Shown here: positions 63,426 to 64,000 of the stretch, one piece after another | Layout of the letters: every line of letters starts with the position of its first letter | Position numbering within the stretch: the first letter of the stretch is position 1 | Origin: Bombyx mori | Taxonomy: Eukaryota > Arthropoda > Insecta > Lepidoptera > Bombycidae | DNA length: 64,000 nucleotides | Assembly: GCF_030269925.1 (NCBI RefSeq) | Contig: NC_085107.1 | Location: forward strand, 10,292,001 to 10,356,000 | Reading direction: 5' to 3' | Translations under genes and position numbers: made by a program | Notes under the pieces: model-generated | What the model saw: only the letters and a program-made list of their open reading frames with translations | Told to the model about the DNA's origin: nothing | Databases searched by the model: none

Positions 63426-64000
63426 ATTGGTCATCAACAACAAATACCGGAATAACTTAAAATTACTATGTAACCTAACCGTGAAATGGAACAATTTATT
63501 GGGATTTTTAGGGGCGTATTTACACAAATATACACAACTCCATTATTGGAACACCATAACCTCCACGCTTTTATTATAAATTTGTAAATTCTCAAATGAC
63601 AATTTGTAAGATATGATCATGTTTATTTATTTTTAATATTGGCAATGCATTAGTAGCAAAAAAAATTTTTCAGTCGTAAAAATGACACTAGACTGCATTA
63701 ACATTTAAGTATCTTATTTATTTGGTAAAATACATTTTTTAAATGTCATTAGGTATCAATCACGATCACTTGCAATTTACTCGTAACATTGCATATCACA
63801 TGAATACCTAGTCTAGCCATAAGTTCTATTACAAATGAAAATGCATTTTTTTTAAATTAAGTAATATAATATTATTAAAATGTATACATACGTGTTTATT
63901 AAATTCTCAGCTCTAAAAAAATATACGATTCGAAATGGCTTTTATTTACTTTTGGCTTTTATACAGGCCTTTAATCTGTTTGGCGACGAGTCTATGGAAT
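63426..64000. other. Spacer at window end
   Basis: AT-rich DNA in which I see no gene or repeat. Confidence 0.45.

Overview
The window is nuclear DNA from a lepidopteran, most likely the silkworm Bombyx. Genes have many short GT-AG exons, the DNA is AT-rich, and introns and spacers are packed with broken transposons. Several copies of a tRNA-headed SINE match, from memory, the silkworm Bm1 family. I found no prokaryotic, viral, CRISPR or rRNA features.

Three protein genes can be assembled exon by exon with consistent splice phase. (1) 1514-12316 (-): the N-terminal 1008 codons of translation initiation factor eIF4G. The MIF4G and later domains lie beyond base 1. A second 5' end lies at 21139-21194 (-). 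It appears to be joined through a 9.3-kb minor-spliceosome (U12-type) intron to a 26-nt microexon at 11800-11825 and then to the shared exon at 11545-11708. (2) 26159-41069 (-): a complete 13-exon, 546-aa sugar-porter transporter of the Tret1-like (facilitated trehalose transporter) group. (3) 42650-46734 (+): a four-exon, 343-aa type I membrane protein with a signal peptide, a CUB-like domain, one LDL-receptor class A module and one transmembrane helix.

Layout: 1-12.6 kb holds eIF4G and its proximal promoter. 12.6-21.1 kb is the long eIF4G upstream intron, carrying a small divergent ORF, SINE, RTE and nested TIR repeats. 21.1-21.5 kb is the distal eIF4G first exon and promoter. 21.5-26.1 kb is spacer with an R1-clade LINE. 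26.1-41.1 kb is the transporter gene, its introns full of LINE, SINE and THAP relics. 42.6-46.7 kb is the CUB-LDLa gene. 46.7-64 kb has no recognised coding gene but holds a mariner pseudogene, LINE 3' ends, SINEs, a MITE and a complete-ended hAT element. A candidate 5' non-coding exon for the transporter near 57.9 kb would place the CUB-LDLa gene inside the transporter's first intron.

The genes share no obvious pathway: one acts in cap-dependent translation, one in sugar transport and one at the cell surface. The most notable observation is the dual-promoter, U12-spliced 5' end of eIF4G. I did not see a wholly new type of system. All gene models come from reading splice signals and phase by eye and have no transcript support.
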